A stretch of 64,000 bases of DNA from M3007 sp037445225 (GTDB taxonomy: Bacteria; Bacteroidota; Bacteroidia; Chitinophagales; Saprospiraceae). Position 1 is the first letter of the stretch, and every line of letters starts with the position of its first letter. The translations under genes and the position numbers were made by a program. This document shows positions 15,119-24,300 of this stretch, one piece after another. Where the stretch lies: assembly GCA_037445225.1 (NCBI GenBank), contig JBBIKW010000002.1, positions 62,001 to 126,000 of the forward strand, in the 5' to 3' direction. The notes under the pieces were generated by a model. The model searched no databases. It saw only the letters and a program-made list of their open reading frames with translations, and was not told the origin of the DNA.

Positions 15119-17521
15119 CTACTGTGTCTTAATGAGGCGGAGGACATGCGTCGTTCCGTCGGCCATATGTAATCGCGCTAGATAGGTCCCAGCGGGAAGA
15201 TGTTGCCCCAAGGTCAACTCGCCGGTATCCCCTTGAAGGCGGTATTTCTCTATGAGACGCCCTAACATATCCGATACTTCCACCCAGAGGGCAGGTCGAG
15301 GGGAGGAATACCGCATTTGAAAGGCGGAAGCAGACGGGTTGGGCCAAATTTGCCAAGAGATGCTTTCAGAGACCTCATCGACAGAGATGGTACCTGGAAT
15401 CACCTCAAAGGCATCGATAGCTGCCTCTACCAAATGGCCCGGGTCGCTATCATAAGCAATGAAGTGTACCCGCATTTCGTCGGTCAACGCTAAATAGTTT
15501 TCCAGTCGAATCTCGCCGGAGGAGCGCCAGCTGCTCATAGAGACGGTATCCGTGCGGATCAGCGCAGTTTGGACTCCATTACTCAAGCGGACTTCTAGGC
15601 GGTCATTAGGAGTAGAATTTCCGCCGCGGTTAAAAAACCAGAAGAAGTACTTCATTACGGCACTTTGATAGTTGCCCAGACGCATAGGAGGCGAGGAAAG
15701 TGTTACACTGCCGTTGTCTACGTCATCGTTGCCAGCGCCGCCGCCGCCGTTCCCGGTTACATAACACTCTTCTCCGGCATCGAAATCGACGTCGGTACCG
15801 GGATTTGAAAGCGTATTTTGGAAAAAGGTGCCTACGGGTACGCCGCGTTCCCATAAGCCCGAACTTGCTGTGGCGGCTGTTGTCCATCCTAAATCGAGTT
15901 CAAAGTCGTCGTAGTAACCGGGCTCTAAAGCGATGGCGAGCGAACCGTTCGCTTCGACGGCAACGGTAGCATTTCGATACCCCCAGGTGCCTACTCGATA
16001 GGTCCCACTCATCACACAGCGAAGGTCAAATTGCCCGTCGGCATTCGTTTGCACTTCATAGGTCTCTGTCGCGCTGCGCAGTACTACGCGCTTATTGGCC
16101 AGCGGCGCGCCGCTAATTTTGTCCGTAACCCGGCCCTGCAGATCTACAGCGGAAAGGGGGTTTAGGGTGAGCTCTAGAAAAGATACCTTACCCGGCTCGA
16201 AGGCAACTTCCACGGTCGCGGTTTGGTAGCCGGGTTTGCTGACGGTGACGGTGAAGGTCCCAGGGGTAGGCTGCCCGCTTTTGAAGCTGCCGTCGGCACG
16301 GCTGATCTTTGTTGGGGCAATTACTGGGCTATGAATTTTAATTTCTGCGCCCGAAAGTGGTTGGTTATTGCAGCCGTCCCAAATACGACCTTCCAAATAG
16401 CATGCGCGCTGATACGTTGGTGTCAACACGAAGAGCCGTCCTGGCGGGCTGTTTGTTCCTGTGCTGAGGATGTTAGTGGCAATCAGGTTGCCCGAAGGCA
16501 AGAAAGGATATACGCCCCAACAGCCGTCAAAGGTAGGGCCGGTGTCGGGCCACGTATCGTACTGCCCTACCAATACCAAATTATCGGGCTTATGCGCGTC
16601 CACTATGATCACGCCATCAGTATACCAGGAAGTGACGGCGTAGTCGTTGACAATGTGCGTATTGTGACCGATAGAGCCAAAACCGTCGTTGGTAGAAAAG
16701 CGATCGAGTTCTCGAATATTGGTGGGGTCGCTCACATCGTAGGCTGTTAGAAAGGAAGGGACTCGCTCGTCGGTAGTAAGTACTGTCTTGCGGTCGCTGA
16801 GCATCCAAGAGTTGTGGGTGAAGCGAGAGGGGGTCTCTACCGTACCCAATAGTACGGGGTTGGCCTTATCGCGCATGTTGACAACCGACATCACGCCCGC
16901 ATAGATGTGGCAGGCATACATGGTATCGTTATCGACATATCCGTCGTGGATATAGCCCAACTGGTCGAACTTACCCACATATATCGGGTAATATGGGTCG
17001 GCATTGAGATCGTGAACGCGCACGCTGCTGAAATTGCCTCCATAAGTGTACAGAAACCCCTTGCGCTCATCGATGTGCAAAGCGTGGATCGCTCCCAGCT
17101 GGCCCTCAATTTCACCCGTGCCGGTGTATGCGCGGTAGTCTAAGTCGGGACTGGGCAGCTTGCTTAGGTCTACAATCTGGACACCGCCGCCGCCTTCTGT
17201 GGTGACGTAGGCGTAGTGGCGATACACCTTGATTTCGCGCCAGAGGTTGTTAGGCCCGGGAATTTGCACGATCTCCACAGGGCTGTCGGGATTGGTGACA
17301 TCTACAATAGAGAGCCCTTGGGATGCCCCCACCAAGGCGTATTCGCGCCCTCCTTGAGCGTATCCGCAAATATTCGCCAAAGTCTGTCCTGGATAGTCGA
17401 GCGTTCCGCGCAGCTGAATGTTAAAATCCTGAGTCAATGCGGTAAACGGCAATAGGCTCATCCCTAAGGCGATGGCAACCAGAGCTGGCCATTTCCTAAA
17501 AAATGTGTCTTGTTTAAGCAT
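15119..17521 (-). CDS. Secreted LVIVD-repeat / choice-of-anchor B protein with T9SS sorting domain
   Basis: An 800-residue exported protein. A signal peptide (ALVAIALGMSLLPFTALTQ) is followed to about residue 370 by beta-propeller-like repeats such as GLSIVDVTNPDSPVEIVQI and DGVIIVDAHKPDNLVLVGQY. Next come two carboxypeptidase-like beta-sandwich domains (GCNNQPLSGAEIKIHSP; LQGRVTDKISGAPLANKR), a jelly-roll-like region, and a C-terminal domain with WQIWPNPSASAFQMRYS and LPAGTYLARLHMADG, typical of T9SS type A sorting domains. It is likely released or anchored on the cell surface. The ligand or activity is unknown. Confidence 0.82.
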   Translation of the reverse strand: MLKQDTFFRKWPALVAIALGMSLLPFTALTQDFNIQLRGTLDYPGQTLANICGYAQGGREYALVGASQGLSIVDVTNPDSPVEIVQIPGPNNLWREIKVYRHYAYVTTEGGGGVQIVDLSKLPSPDLDYRAYTGTGEIEGQLGAIHALHIDERKGFLYTYGGNFSSVRVHDLNADPYYPIYVGKFDQLGYIHDGYVDNDTMYACHIYAGVMSVVNMRDKANPVLLGTVETPSRFTHNSWMLSDRKTVLTTDERVPSFLTAYDVSDPTNIRELDRFSTNDGFGSIGHNTHIVNDYAVTSWYTDGVIIVDAHKPDNLVLVGQYDTWPDTGPTFDGCWGVYPFLPSGNLIATNILSTGTNSPPGRLFVLTPTYQRACYLEGRIWDGCNNQPLSGAEIKIHSPVIAPTKISRADGSFKSGQPTPGTFTVTVSKPGYQTATVEVAFEPGKVSFLELTLNPLSAVDLQGRVTDKISGAPLANKRVVLRSATETYEVQTNADGQFDLRCVMSGTYRVGTWGYRNATVAVEANGSLAIALEPGYYDDFELDLGWTTAATASSGLWERGVPVGTFFQNTLSNPGTDVDFDAGEECYVTGNGGGGAGNDDVDNGSVTLSSPPMRLGNYQSAVMKYFFWFFNRGGNSTPNDRLEVRLSNGVQTALIRTDTVSMSSWRSSGEIRLENYLALTDEMRVHFIAYDSDPGHLVEAAIDAFEVIPGTISVDEVSESISWQIWPNPSASAFQMRYSSPRPALWVEVSDMLGRLIEKYRLQGDTGELTLGQHLPAGTYLARLHMADGTTHVLRLIKTQ

Positions 17522-17716
17522 GTGTTTGAATCGAATTTGTTTAGGCGCGGTGAAAATAGGGGGTTTTCCCCAAGCACTCTCCTATCAAAGAGATTAAGGA
17601 GAGATGGTACAAGGTAAACGAAGGCTCTCTTTTAAAGAACGACCGATTGTTTTGCGGACAAATTTACCCGTCCCGTAGTGTTTTACTCGCACGACGCGCT
17701 ACTGACGACTTTGTCA

Positions 17717-17724
17717 TACCTTTG
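17717..17724 (+). promoter_or_regulatory. TAnnTTTG box upstream of paaB
   Basis: TACCTTTG lies 18 bases before the paaB ATG at 17743. No clear TTTG near -33. The box suggests that paaB begins its own transcript and that no paaA precedes it. Confidence 0.5.
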
Positions 17725-17742
17725 TCCTAAAACGACGCAAGT

Positions 17743-18021
17743 ATGAAAGAATGGCCGTTGTGGGAAGTCTTCATTCGCTCGAAACAAGGGCTTAGCCACA
17801 AGCATGTGGGCAGTCTGCATGCGGCAGATGCTGCCATGGCAATTGAAAACGCCCGCGATGTTTATTGCCGTCGCAACGAAGGTATCAGCATATGGGTCGT
17901 CGAGTCTAAGTACATCCATGCTTCTACGGAAGATCCGGAAGCCTTCTTTGACCCTTTCAACGATAAGGTGTACCGACATCCGACCTTTTACAAGCTTCCC
18001 GATGAAGTTAAGCACATGTAG
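17743..18021 (+). CDS. paaB: Phenylacetyl-CoA epoxidase subunit PaaB
   Basis: A 92-residue protein beginning MKEWPLWEVFIRSKQGLSH, followed by KHVGSLHAADAAMAIENARD and VYCRRNEGISIWVVESKYI, matching PaaB over its full length. PaaB is a small structural subunit of the multicomponent monooxygenase that epoxidises phenylacetyl-CoA. It is followed after 40 bases by paaC. The catalytic subunit gene paaA, normally directly upstream, is absent; the upstream neighbour is an unrelated divergent gene. Confidence 0.88.
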   Translation: MKEWPLWEVFIRSKQGLSHKHVGSLHAADAAMAIENARDVYCRRNEGISIWVVESKYIHASTEDPEAFFDPFNDKVYRHPTFYKLPDEVKHM

Positions 18022-18061
18022 CGCTTAGGAGTGCTTTGCAGCGACGGCAGATAAAAAAACT

Positions 18062-18811
18062 ATGCAGGCTAGCTTTCCTTATCTACTTCAATTAGGCGAT
18101 AATGCGCTCATCCTCGCTCAGCGTCTTAGTGAATGGTGCGGACATGGTCCTGTGCTGGAGCAGGATATTGCGCTGACGAACATTGCTCTCGACCTGTTAG
18201 GACAGGCACGACTCTTACTAACGTATGCCGGAGAAGTGGAGGGAAAAGGGCGAAGCGAAGATGACCTGGCCTATTTCCGCGATGCCCATCAGTTTCGCAA
18301 TGTTCTTTTAGTAGAGCAGCCCAATGGTGACTGGGCGCACACGATCGTTCGACAGCTCTTTTTCGATGCCTATCACTATTACGAATGCCAGTTCCTGACG
18401 CGCAGCTGTGACGAGCGGTTGGCGGCTATTGCCGAGAAGGCCCTTAAAGAGGTTACCTACCACCTGCGCTATTCTAGTGAGTGGACTGTCCGACTGGGCG
18501 ATGGCACCGAGGAGAGCCATCATCGCATGCAGGTCGCAGTAGATGATTTGTGGATGTTTACAGGAGAACTCACCACGCCCAACACTGTTGAACTCGAGGC
18601 GGCAGAGAACGGAGTGGGCCCCGACCTTTCCCAAATCAAACCTCTGTGGGAGGCTAAAGTGCGCGAAGTACTGACCGAAGCTACCTTAACTATCCCTAAC
18701 CAAACTTGGATGCAGCGCGGCGGTAAAGACGGGCGCCACACTGAGCACTTAGGCTATATTTTGGCGGAGATGCAGTTTTTACAGCGCGCTTACCCAGGTT
18801 TGCAATGGTAA
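18062..18811 (+). CDS. paaC: Phenylacetyl-CoA epoxidase subunit PaaC
   Basis: A 249-residue ferritin-like helical protein. Motifs include RLSEWCGHGPVLEQDIALTN, IALDLLGQARLLLTYAGEVE and EVTYHLRYSSEWTVRLGDGT. PaaC is the non-catalytic scaffold partner of PaaA in the epoxidase. paaD, paaE and the ring-cleavage genes do not follow; the next gene is an unrelated leucine-rich-repeat protein on the other strand. If the pathway is complete, its other parts lie elsewhere. Confidence 0.9.
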   Translation: MQASFPYLLQLGDNALILAQRLSEWCGHGPVLEQDIALTNIALDLLGQARLLLTYAGEVEGKGRSEDDLAYFRDAHQFRNVLLVEQPNGDWAHTIVRQLFFDAYHYYECQFLTRSCDERLAAIAEKALKEVTYHLRYSSEWTVRLGDGTEESHHRMQVAVDDLWMFTGELTTPNTVELEAAENGVGPDLSQIKPLWEAKVREVLTEATLTIPNQTWMQRGGKDGRHTEHLGYILAEMQFLQRAYPGLQW

Positions 18812-18818
18812 GGTAGGG

Positions 18819-19811
18819 TTATTGGCTTCGAACAATAGACAAATCTAACACCTCCAGTTGCTCCATCTGGGAAAGGTTGAGCGCTATCGTTTTGAAGGGG
18901 TTATGACCGAGATCTAAGGTTCGCAGGCGAGTAAGCGCGCCCAAAAAGTCGGGCACATACTCTAAGGAGTTGTGGCGTGCATTCAAATACTCCAAGAAGA
19001 AAGAGTCACGCAAAAAGCACAAGGTAGTAAGACCACATCGAGGTAAAGAGGCTTCCTGAAGGTTAGGAAAAGGGCCCAGCCGCTGAGCTCCTGCGATAGG
19101 ATAGCTCTCGCAAACCAACCGTTTCAGCGAGCTACTGCCGTACGGCCCGCCTTCAGGAACGACAATCGGTGCGCGGTATCGCATGTGGCCTCTCCGAATG
19201 ATGAGCGCGGTTAAGCGAGGGAGAGAAAACAACTCTATCGGGAACTGCTCAATGCGAATGTTCTCTAAGACAATCGTCTCTAAGAGCGGCATCTGAACCA
19301 GCAGGCTCACCGCACTCTGCAGGTCGAAGTCTTTATGTGCAGGCAATGCGAGGAAGGTTAGAAAATCTAAGTCAGTTAAAGAAGAGGATAAATGCGGGTA
19401 CTTCAACCGCCGAAGATCTAAGGTGCGGAAAGCTACTTCGGCATTGCTGCCCATCTCCGGGCGATAGCGGTGCCATAGGCACATTTTGCTGGCTAAGAGC
19501 AAGTGAAATAGGTCTACTTCTTCGGTTTTATGGCGGCTCAAAAACTCTACTTCTTCGTAAGAATGGGTTAAGGTGCCGCGAAGCTTAGCGGCCTTTTGTG
19601 CCGTTTGTTTGGATGCGCGCTGTTCTAAGAGCGACAGGGCGCGCTCTGATAGGTAGCGGTCGGCATGGAACACGGCAATGCCAAAAAGATAGCTCACTAA
19701 CCGCGTGTCCAAGTCGATGGCACTCAGGATGTCCAAGATGAGCGGACAGTTATCGGTTTCCTTGTCGCGGAACAGACGCGCTATCTGATGCGAATAAAGG
19801 GAGGTATTCAT
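18819..19811 (-). CDS. Leucine-rich-repeat protein with unrecognised N-terminal domain
   Basis: A 330-residue protein without signal peptide or membrane segment. Residues 1-140 are helical and contain clustered charged residues (YEEVEFLSRHKTEEVDLFHL); I do not recognise this part. From about 140 onward there are leucine-rich repeats, for example MPLLETIVLENIRIEQFPIE, FFLEYLNARHNSLEYVPDFL and LTRLRTLDLGHNPFKTIALN. It ends abruptly in VLDLSIVRSQ without a capping motif. A cytoplasmic protein-binding role is possible. It converges on paaC with seven bases between the stops and is divergent from the GbsR-like regulator. Confidence 0.72.
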   Translation of the reverse strand: MNTSLYSHQIARLFRDKETDNCPLILDILSAIDLDTRLVSYLFGIAVFHADRYLSERALSLLEQRASKQTAQKAAKLRGTLTHSYEEVEFLSRHKTEEVDLFHLLLASKMCLWHRYRPEMGSNAEVAFRTLDLRRLKYPHLSSSLTDLDFLTFLALPAHKDFDLQSAVSLLVQMPLLETIVLENIRIEQFPIELFSLPRLTALIIRRGHMRYRAPIVVPEGGPYGSSSLKRLVCESYPIAGAQRLGPFPNLQEASLPRCGLTTLCFLRDSFFLEYLNARHNSLEYVPDFLGALTRLRTLDLGHNPFKTIALNLSQMEQLEVLDLSIVRSQ

Positions 19812-19947
19812 AAGGTAGACCTGCTCCGAAAACCCAGCAGTTAGATTGAAAAGAACGCTTCAAGGTTGCTCCGGTTTTAGGGAAGGGAACCTACGCTTTC
19901 TCGTATGCTATGAAATTAAAATCGCTACATCTTGAGAAAGGCCGAAG

Positions 19948-19960
19948 TTGATAATATCAA
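19948..19960. promoter_or_regulatory. Palindrome in divergent intergenic region, possible operator
   Basis: TTGATAATATCAA is a perfect palindrome around one central base. It lies between the divergent LRR gene (start 19811) and the GbsR/MarR-like regulator (start 20063). Such placement would suit autoregulation, but a 13-base AT-rich palindrome can also occur by chance. Confidence 0.3.
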
Positions 19961-20062
19961 AAGAGCCATTTTATCAGAAAATAAGGCGTTACGTGAACAA
20001 ACCTCATCTCGCGAGCATTTATGCTAATGTTGTCCAAAGTAAGGCATTTACAGCAGAGAGGT

Positions 20063-20566
20063 ATGGAGTATCAAGAATGCAAACAGCGTTTCATTGAAAT
20101 CTGGGGGAAAATGGCGAGCGACTGGGGAGTACCTCCTACGATGGCGCGCATACATGCTCTCTTGCTCGTTTCCTCAAAGCCTCTAACGGCGGACGACATA
20201 AGAAATCAGCTCGGCATATCGGTAGGCAGCGTCAACACCAGCTTGCACCAACTGGTCGATTGGCCGCTGGTACACAAAACGGGAGTTCGTCCCGAATACT
20301 TTGAGGCGGAAAAGGATATGTGGCAGGTGGTTCGCCAAATTATTCTTCACCGGAAGAAAAAAGAGTTAGATCCCGTTATTGCGGAACTTAGGCAGCTTCG
20401 AAACATACAACCTCGTTGTAAGGAGTCGGAGGCTTTCAAAAAAGCGGTGGAAGACCTTAGCCATTTATCTGAGCAGGCCAATATCGCCTTAAATTTTCTC
20501 ATCCACTCCGACCTTATTGCAGTGCTGCGCTGGTTGAGCATGGTCAAGTCTTATGCTAAGGATTAG
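20063..20566 (+). CDS. GbsR/MarR-like transcriptional regulator
   Basis: A 167-residue winged-helix protein. It begins MEYQECKQRFIEIWGKMASD, then PPTMARIHALLLVSSKPLTA and the recognition-helix region DDIRNQLGISVGSVNTSLHQ, followed by LVDWPLVHKTGVRPEYFEAE. This pattern matches GbsR-type MarR relatives. The frame is open to 20021; the ATG at 20063 is chosen by family length and a preceding AGAGAGG. The C-terminal half is helical and likely dimerises. Targets are unknown; a palindrome lies upstream. Confidence 0.8.
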   Translation: MEYQECKQRFIEIWGKMASDWGVPPTMARIHALLLVSSKPLTADDIRNQLGISVGSVNTSLHQLVDWPLVHKTGVRPEYFEAEKDMWQVVRQIILHRKKKELDPVIAELRQLRNIQPRCKESEAFKKAVEDLSHLSEQANIALNFLIHSDLIAVLRWLSMVKSYAKD

Positions 20567-20586
20567 GGTGGCAATATCCCTTCTTC

Positions 20587-21201
20587 ACAGGTCGACCCGT
20601 TCGACGTGCACTTCGTGTCCAACCACCGTCAGGAACCAGCCCACCACATCCGGATGACCCCAATAACTGCGCACCTGCTGCAGCGCCTCCACCACCGGGC
20701 CCATGTCGTCCTCCCGAGCCAAAGCCACCACCCGCTCCGCCATATCCATGGCCTCCACCGTCAACTGCGGCTGCTCGGCCAATACCTCCCGAAAGTAGGT
20801 GTAGTACAACTCGGCAATGACCCGGTTGGGAATGTCAAAGCCCATCCGGACAAAAGACACCTCGCACACGGTGAGCAGCCCTACGTAAAAGAGCAAACTC
20901 ACAAGGTCGTCGCGCGTTCATGGGCGCTCGAAGCTGAACTGCACCGTGATGTGGCCGTCTTGGAGCACTTCCTCCACGACGCGCCGATTGGCCGCCGCAT
21001 CGCCCACGCGCAACTTGCTGTCGTCGCTCGACACGTTGCTGTCTAACAAATGGCGCGGGCGCAAGAAAAAGTGGTATCGCGAGGAGAGGCGCTCTAATTT
21101 TTCGATGTATTCGGTTCGGTCGATGTACCCGGACGAGCCGGTCGAAGTTGCTGATGCCGTAAGGGAAACGGAGCGCATTCATGATGCGACGGGCCAGGAA
21201 T
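20587..21201 (-). pseudogene. Copy A of a degenerate AAA-ATPase/PD-(D/E)XK nuclease gene
   Basis: Read on the minus strand, the fragment begins MNALRFPYGISNFDRLV, shifts frame to GYIDRTEYIEKLERLSSRYH, then FFLRPR. At this point the family normally continues with an ATP-binding segment (RPRRFGKS type), which is deleted. It continues to VQFSFERP, a TGA stop, then LVSLLFYVGLLTVCEVSFVR and FDIPNRVIAELYYTYFREVL. The C-terminal nuclease region is missing except for VGWFLTVVGHEVHVERVDL. It matches copy B (39293-40183) at about 99% over the first 350 bases. Relative to B it lacks 258 bases and 18 bases, both between short direct repeats. Confidence 0.8.
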
Positions 21202-21330
21202 TATGCAAAAATGGGCACCTTATTACAGTTTAACAGAGCCGTTCGACCTACTCGAGATAAGTTATGGCTCCGCGGTGGCAACAAAAACTGTCCTTGAGCG
21301 ATTCCAATTTATAAAAACGACAGATGTTTC

Positions 21331-21338
21331 TACCTTTG
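21331..21338 (+). promoter_or_regulatory. TAnnTTTG box upstream of M36 protease
   Basis: TACCTTTG lies 59 bases before the ATG at 21398. No good TTTG partner is seen at the expected distance. Confidence 0.4.
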
Positions 21339-21397
21339 AGCTTTGCTACACCGAGAATGAATTTTTTAACTACCCAATAGAAATAAACTCTCGTGTC

Positions 21398-24300
21398 ATG
21401 TCAATTCCATCACTACTCCGCCTAGGACAATTAGTCTTTACCTTTTGGGTGCTTTGTTCTCCTCACCTGCTTAAAGCACAAGATTTATTGAGTGCTCAGG
21501 AGGTCGCCCTGCGCTTTCTCCGAGCGAATCCCGACCAGTTTCATTTGACAGTAGAGGATGTTGCCGATGTGCGCATTAGTGATGTGTATGCCAGCAAGCA
21601 CAATGGTGTGGTACACGTATGGGTACAGCAGCAATATGCGGGTATCCCTGTCTACAATGCTCTCTTCGGCCTTCACGTCCGCGACAGAGAGGTGTATCAC
21701 ATAGGGCACCGCTTCGTGTACGAACTATCAAAGCGCGTGAATACAACGATGCCGTCTCTAAGTGCCGGTCGCGCTTTGGAACTCGCCTTGTTGGATTTGG
21801 GCTTTACTCGCGCCGACATGCCTTACTTGAAGCAGCGGGCAGGCCATCGAAAATGGATATTTGATGCCGGAAAGGTAGCCCGCCAGGATATTCCGATAGA
21901 TATCTGCTACGACCTCGACGAGCAGGGTCAGGTGCGCTTAGCTTGGAAGATCTTTTTAGACCAGGCCAACACCTCCGACATGTGGACGATCACGGTGGAT
22001 GCGGTGACAGGGCAGATCCTGCGGAAGCACAACCACACGGTCTATTGCAAAGTAGGCCATGTACATCGCGCCGATGGCGATTGCTCCGAGTACGAAGAGG
22101 CCCCCGCAATAGCCTCTTCCGCAGCCGCTTCGTCGGCGGCGCTATCGGGTGTCGACGAAGCCTACCGCGTCTTTGCCCTGCCTGTAGAAAGTCCCGCTCA
22201 CGGCGACCGCTCGTTGGTGATAAACCCGGCGCATCCTGTGGCCTCACCTTACGGCTGGTTGGACACCGATGGAAACCCGGGGCCAGAGTACACCTACACC
22301 CGCGGCAACAATGTGTGGGCATATGAGGACCGCGCTAACGACAACACGCCCAGTGCTAATGAGTCTGCTCCCAGCACCAACTACGTGTTCGACTTTCCCT
22401 ATAACCCGGACGCTGAACCTAATGCGAATTTAGAGTCGGCTATCACTAATCTGTTCTACATGAACAACATGATGCACGACATCACCTATCGCTTTGGTTT
22501 CGATGAGCCGGCGGGCAATTTCCAGCAGAACAACTATGGCCGCGGAGGCGTGGCTGGGGATTTTGTGCGGGCAGAAGCCTTAGACGGCGGCGGAGAGAAC
22601 AACGCTAATTTTGCTACGCCAGCAGATGGCGGCAATGGGCGCATGCAGATGTATTTGTGGAGTGGAGCGAGCGGCAACGTTGTCCGAGTGAATGCGCCCG
22701 TGTTTGTTCAGGGGACGTATTACGCTCAAGCAGCTAGCGATTGGGGAGCTCCTATCACCGATGTCCCTGTAACAGGAGAGGTGGTCATCACGGATGACGG
22801 AAGCGGTTCTGACGATGCCACTAAAAACTGCCAGCCGCCGGTCAACAACTTGCAGGGGAAGATTGCCATGGTAGACCGCGGTATTTGCCAGTTTGGTCTA
22901 AAGGCACTTACCGCACAACAAGCAGGAGCGATTGCCTGCATTATATGCAACTTCGAAGACGCTACCGTTGGCATGGCAGCCGGAGATTATGGCGCTCAAG
23001 TGACCATACCTGTGGTGATGATGACCAAGCCCAATTGCGACTTGTTGCGCCAATATGCCGGCTTAGGGCTGAATATCTCTTTGGTGCGCCCCACCATTAC
23101 CGGGCCGGAGAGATTAGATGGTAGCTTCGACAATGGTATCATTGCTCACGAATATGGACACGGCGTATCTAATCGCCTTACAGGAGGCCCTAGTCAGGCC
23201 GGCTGCCTGGGCAATGCCGAGCAAATGGGCGAAGGCTGGAGCGACTGGTTTACTCTAATCACCTCTGTGCGCCCTGGGGATGTGGCCGCTCAACGCCGCG
23301 GCGTGGGCACTTTCGTGCTGCGCCAACCCAACGATGGTGTGGGTATCCGCCGCGTGCCCTACACTACGAATATGGCTATCAATCCTCACACTTACGGCAC
23401 TGTGGCCAACAGTGCCGGCGTACACGCCATCGGCGAAGTTTGGGCAACCGTAACGTGGGACCTTTATTGGGCGTTTGTAGAAAAGTACGGTTATGACCCC
23501 GACTGGAACAACACCAATAGCGGCAACTATCGAGCCGTGCAGCTGGTTATGGACGGCATGAAGCTCCAGCCATGCTCCCCAGGGTTTCTCGATGGCCGCG
23601 ACGCTATTATGCTCGCCGATATTCTCAACTACAATGGTGAGGATACTTGCTTGATTAGCCAAGTCTTTGCTCGCCGCGGCATGGGTATTTACGCCGATCA
23701 AGGCAGCAGCGATAACTCTGGAGACGGCGTTGAAGACTTTACTCCTATCCCTACGTGTATCAAAGAGCTGAAAATTTCCAAGAGCACTACGACCCCGCTG
23801 ATTGACGCGGGCGGGGAGGCCACTTTTACCATCACTGTTACTAACCACAAAGATGAGGCCGTCTCGGACGTCGTGGTCACCGACCCCTTGCCGGCAGGGC
23901 TATCCCTGGTTTCTGCTTCCCATGGCGGTACCGATGTGGGCGGAGTAGTCACTTGGAACCTCGGCACGCTCCTTTCAGGTGACCAGATTACACTCACTTA
24001 TACGGCTAAATCGGACCCATCTTACAAGTCCCTCTTGTACTTCCGAGATGACATGGAAGAAGAGGGGGATCGATGGTCGTCGTTCTCTCTTGAGTCAAAC
24101 ATCAACAACACCTTTTACTTACAAGAGGATGTAAAACGCGTTGGAGAAAGGGCGTGGCGAGTCGACGCCTTACCCTCTCTAACGGATCAAGTGCTGTTCA
24201 ATTACATACCGATTACGGTGCAGGGCAATCAGCCAGTGCTTCGCTTCTGGCATCGGTATAACACCGAACCCGGCGCCGATGCGGGGTTCTTGGAGGTGCA

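Noticed and set aside
21203..21397. Upstream extension of the M36 protease reading frame
   Set aside because: The added 65 residues have no signal character and reach the edge of repeat copy A; the ATG at 21398 begins a proper signal peptide.
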